This document shows, one piece after another, positions 4,620 to 6,070 of a stretch of DNA of 6,070 nt (the first letter of the stretch is position 1; the number at the start of each line of letters is the position of its first letter). Position numbers and translations under genes: made by a program. The DNA is taken from assembly GCA_030655715.1 (NCBI GenBank), contig JAUSPR010000034.1, positions 1-6,070 on the forward strand, read 5' to 3'. This stretch comes from Thermoplasmata archaeon (GTDB taxonomy: Archaea > Thermoplasmatota > Thermoplasmata > SG8-5). The notes beneath the pieces are model-generated. The model saw only the letters and a list, made by a program, of their open reading frames with translations. It was not told the DNA's origin and did no database searches.

Positions 4620-5537
4620 ATGAACTGGGAAATAGCTATGACCGAAACAATCGACAGCGAATTGACCTTTAAGGAAGACATCCGGAACAGAATACACACG
4701 ATACGCGGAGTTCAGGTAATGCTGGATCGAGACCTGGCCGAATTATATGAAGTGAAGCCAATCAGATTAAGAGAACAGGTGAAAAGGAACATAGCCAGAT
4801 TTCCCTCGGATTTCATGTTCCGGCTTACAGATGAAGAGGTGAATGCCATGGTGTCGCAAAATGCGATACCTTCACGCCAGCACCTTGGAGGTTCATACCC
4901 TTATGTGTTCACCGAACAGGGCGTGGCTGCTATTTCCTCTGTTCTCACAAGCGATAGGGCTGTGGAGGTGAGCATTCAAATCATGCGTGCCTTCGTGGCT
5001 ATGCGCCGTTTCATCGCCTCCAATGCTCTGATCTTTCAAAGGCTGGACACCCTTGAGTTCAAGCAGATCGAAACGGACAAAAAAATGGAACAGGTGCTGA
5101 ATGCAATCGAATCCAAGGAAATCGTGCCAAAGCAGGGCATATTTTTCGACGGCCAGGTGTTCGACGCCTATATTTTCATCTCCGATCTGTTCAGGAGCGC
5201 GGAAAAATCTATAGTCATCATAGACAACTATCTGGATGATAGTGTTCTCATCCACCTGACAAAACGAAAGAAGAATGTAAAAGTCACGCTTCTCACCAGA
5301 ACCATATCAAAATCACTGGCCCAGGATGTTCGAATGTTCAACGAACAGTACCCGCCCATCGAAATAAAAGAGTTCAGGAATTCCCATGACAGGTTCATCA
5401 TCATTGACAATAAAACAGTGTATCATTTTGGCGCATCCCTAAAGGATCTGGGTAAGAAATGGTTCGCCTTCTCGAAGATGGATATCGGGGCAGGGAAGAT
5501 GCTTGCGAAGTTGAATTTATCTGCATCCGAACCCTGA
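4620..5537 (+). CDS. ORF6N-domain protein with PLD-like C-terminal domain
   Basis: The 305-residue protein has an N-terminal ORF6N domain (about 26-130): IRGVQVMLDRDLAELY, REQVKRNIARFPSDFMFRLT, YPYVFTEQGVAAISSVL and VSIQIMRAFVAMRR, the hallmark order of this phage- and defence-associated family of likely DNA-binding domains. A short coiled region (about 140-165) follows. The C-terminal domain (about 175-290) contains FDAYIFISDLFRSAEKSIVIIDNYLDD and HDRFIIID with H256, then VYHFGASLKDLGKKWFAFSKM. This resembles a single phospholipase-D-like half, with HxR in place of HxK. Such proteins are common in bacteria and often laterally transferred. The start ATG 4620 follows the TATA spacing; ATG 4638, preceded by GGGA, would remove six residues. 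The stop TGA lies in the loop of element R2. Function is unproven. Confidence 0.85.
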   Translation: MNWEIAMTETIDSELTFKEDIRNRIHTIRGVQVMLDRDLAELYEVKPIRLREQVKRNIARFPSDFMFRLTDEEVNAMVSQNAIPSRQHLGGSYPYVFTEQGVAAISSVLTSDRAVEVSIQIMRAFVAMRRFIASNALIFQRLDTLEFKQIETDKKMEQVLNAIESKEIVPKQGIFFDGQVFDAYIFISDLFRSAEKSIVIIDNYLDDSVLIHLTKRKKNVKVTLLTRTISKSLAQDVRMFNEQYPPIEIKEFRNSHDRFIIIDNKTVYHFGASLKDLGKKWFAFSKMDIGAGKMLAKLNLSASEP

Positions 5538-5551
5538 GGGGATTCGGAGAC
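5514..5551 (+). repeat. Palindromic element R2, containing the ORF6N stop codon
   Basis: The left flank is AATTTATCTGCATCC. The hairpin is TCCGAA-CCC / loop TGAG / GGG-A-TTCGGA (5526-5548) with an unpaired A at 5542. The last residues of the ORF6N protein (NLSASEP) are encoded by the element, and its TGA stop is the first three bases of the loop. Confidence 0.75.
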
Positions 5552-5566
5552 GAACTATGTGTGGGC

Positions 5567-5605
5567 TTTTATCTCCATCCAAAGTCCTGGCGGACATTTG
5601 GAACG
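5567..5605 (+). repeat. Palindromic element R3
   Basis: The left flank is TTTTATCTCCATCC. The hairpin is TCCAAA-GTCC / loop TGGC / GGAC-A-TTTGGA (5578-5602) with an unpaired A at 5596, then ACG. It is the longest inner stem of the set. It lies in the gap between the ORF6N gene and the promoter of zinc-ribbon gene 2. Confidence 0.75.
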
Positions 5606-5610
5606 AGAAA

Positions 5611-5638
5611 TTATAACTAAGTTATAACTATCATTTTA
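5611..5638 (+). promoter_or_regulatory. ATAACTA repeats (x2, 11-bp period) and promoter of zinc-ribbon gene 2
   Basis: ATAACTA starts at 5613 and 5624, 11 bp apart. The last copy begins 38 bases before the ATG, exactly as upstream of copy 1. The pair also makes the inverted repeat TTATAAC-TAA-GTTATAA (5611-5627). ATTTTA (5633-5638) is a TATA-like box 26 bases before the ATG. From here to the start codon the sequence is nearly the same as for copy 1, including GCCCGGATATTCTTCCTC. Confidence 0.6.
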
Positions 5639-5661
5639 CCCCCGCCCGGATATTCTTCCTC

Positions 5662-5934
5662 ATGACTGAAATACCCATGTTGGGGCGCGTCCTGGCGGGC
5701 GACCCGTTCTACCACGATGCCGAGGGCAATGCCCGCGCTGTTTGTGCGGTGTGTTTTACCGGCATCCGAACTATGGTTCGGAACGTGATGACGGGGTTAG
5801 GAAATTATGTGGAAGTGGTGGTTACAAGGAAGAGGGGGCCGGGGATGGAGCGGGGCGGGCGGAGGTGGTTTGTGTGTGGGGGGTGTTTTAATCGGTATCC
5901 GAACTGGGGTTCGGAACGTGATTGGGTCGGGTAG
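5662..5934 (+). CDS. Small CxxC...CxxC (zinc-ribbon-like) protein, copy 2, carrying two palindromic elements
   Basis: The 90-residue paralogue of the gene at 4353 keeps MTEIP, RVLAG, HDAEGNARAVCA, and VTRKRGxGMERGGRRWFVCGGC, with cysteines at 28, 31, 72 and 75. The two copies differ where palindromic elements have entered. Element R4 supplies residues about 32-43 directly after C31, making the inter-CxxC stretch seven residues longer than in copy 1. Element R5 supplies the tail directly after C75, read in a different frame, and the protein ends soon after it at TAG 5932-5934. C33 of copy 1 is missing. The four-cysteine core survives, so it may still fold; whether it is functional is uncertain. 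Function of the family is unknown. Confidence 0.62.
   Translation: MTEIPMLGRVLAGDPFYHDAEGNARAVCAVCFTGIRTMVRNVMTGLGNYVEVVVTRKRGPGMERGGRRWFVCGGCFNRYPNWGSERDWVG
5754..5789 (+). repeat. Palindromic element R4, inside zinc-ribbon gene 2
   Basis: TTTTACCGGCATCC is followed by the perfect hairpin TCCGAAC / loop TATG / GTTCGGA (5765-5782) and ACGTGAT. This short form lacks the unpaired A and the extended inner stem. It begins right after a TGT Cys codon and leaves the reading frame open. Confidence 0.75.
5886..5922 (+). repeat. Palindromic element R5, at the 3' end of zinc-ribbon gene 2
   Basis: TTTTAATCGGTATCC is followed by hairpin TCCGAAC / loop TGGG / GTTCGGA (5898-5915) and ACGTGAT. It is the closest relative of R4 but has one extra base in the left flank, so it is translated in another frame. 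It too begins right after a TGT Cys codon. Confidence 0.75.
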
Positions 5935-5997
5935 GCTGGAACTCGGTCCTGGCAATGCGAGAATGTCTGGTTGGCCGGGTGCCGTTGCTACCCCACC

Positions 5998-6070
5998 GAG
6001 TATTTTTCTTTTAACCTCACTGCGCTGGCTCGGGCTCCAAAAGAAAAATATTCAGTAAACAAGAAAAATC
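5998..6070 (+). repeat. Dispersed repeat E3 with 15-bp hairpin (runs off the window)
   Basis: GAGTATTTTTCTTTT (5998-6012) pairs with AAAAGAAAAATATTC (6039-6053) over 15 positions (one G-T), around a 26-base loop that contains CTGCGCTG as in E1. The right part (6035-6070) matches E2. The stem is AT-rich and reads T-rich then A-rich, so it could act as a terminator in either direction or be an end of a mobile element. Bases 5935-5997 before it show no gene. Confidence 0.6.

Noticed and set aside
5807..6058. 83-codon frame overlapping zinc-ribbon gene 2
   Set aside because: It is a frame-shifted reading of the G-rich gene plus the following repeats; the paralogue comparison supports the other frame only.
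1..6070. CRISPR array
   Set aside because: The repeats here are not evenly spaced with unique spacers; the palindromic elements are irregularly placed and occur in both orientations.

Overview
The window looks archaeal, most likely a Thermoplasmata-type euryarchaeon; this is an inference with no marker gene behind it. Support comes from AT-rich TATA-like boxes about 25-26 bp upstream of several start codons (leaderless-type promoters), a KaiC-like single-domain ATPase with the GxAGTMKS form of Walker A, a Ras/Rab-like small GTPase, and tandem MNT/HEPN gene pairs.

Layout. Bases 1-1604 are ordinary chromosomal genes: the 3' end of a small GTPase on +, meeting convergently (one base between stop codons) a two-gene minus-strand operon of a KaiC-like ATPase followed by ubiX, the flavin prenyltransferase. 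Bases 1605-2107 hold no convincing gene but are dense in inverted and dispersed repeats. Bases 2108-4293 carry two consecutive toxin-antitoxin-like modules, each a wHTH-MNT nucleotidyltransferase gene overlapping a HEPN-domain gene by 16-17 bases, with a decayed third HEPN scrap between them. Bases 4293-5934 carry two paralogous small CxxC...CxxC (zinc-ribbon-like) genes with duplicated promoters, and between them an ORF6N protein with a PLD-like C-terminal domain. Bases 5935-6070 end in a long AT-rich hairpin that repeats sequence seen at 2044-2079.

How it fits together. In each MNT/HEPN pair the MNT protein is the predicted antitoxin (nucleotidyl modification of the HEPN partner), and its fused wHTH could make it an autorepressor. 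The DNA agrees: each pair has its own operator made of two 16-bp inverted repeats exactly 20 bp apart, of different sequence (GTTC-N8-GAAC for the first, TATCGA-N4-TCGATA for the second). The two zinc-ribbon genes have another operator type: ATAACYA direct repeats with an 11-bp period at an identical distance from both start codons.

The most unusual observation is a family of six short palindromic elements (five on +, one on -) with consensus TTTTATCGGNATCCRAA, a variable inner stem, a 4-base loop beginning with T, often an unpaired A, then TTYGGAACG. Base-pair changes between copies are compensatory. One copy forms the stop codon region of the ORF6N gene; two lie inside the second zinc-ribbon gene, each immediately after the second Cys of a CxxC motif, where the paralogue lacks them. 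They behave like small palindromic elements that can enter coding sequence. Accessory content, duplicated genes and direct repeats at both ends suggest that about 2.0-6.07 kb is an acquired island beside core genes.
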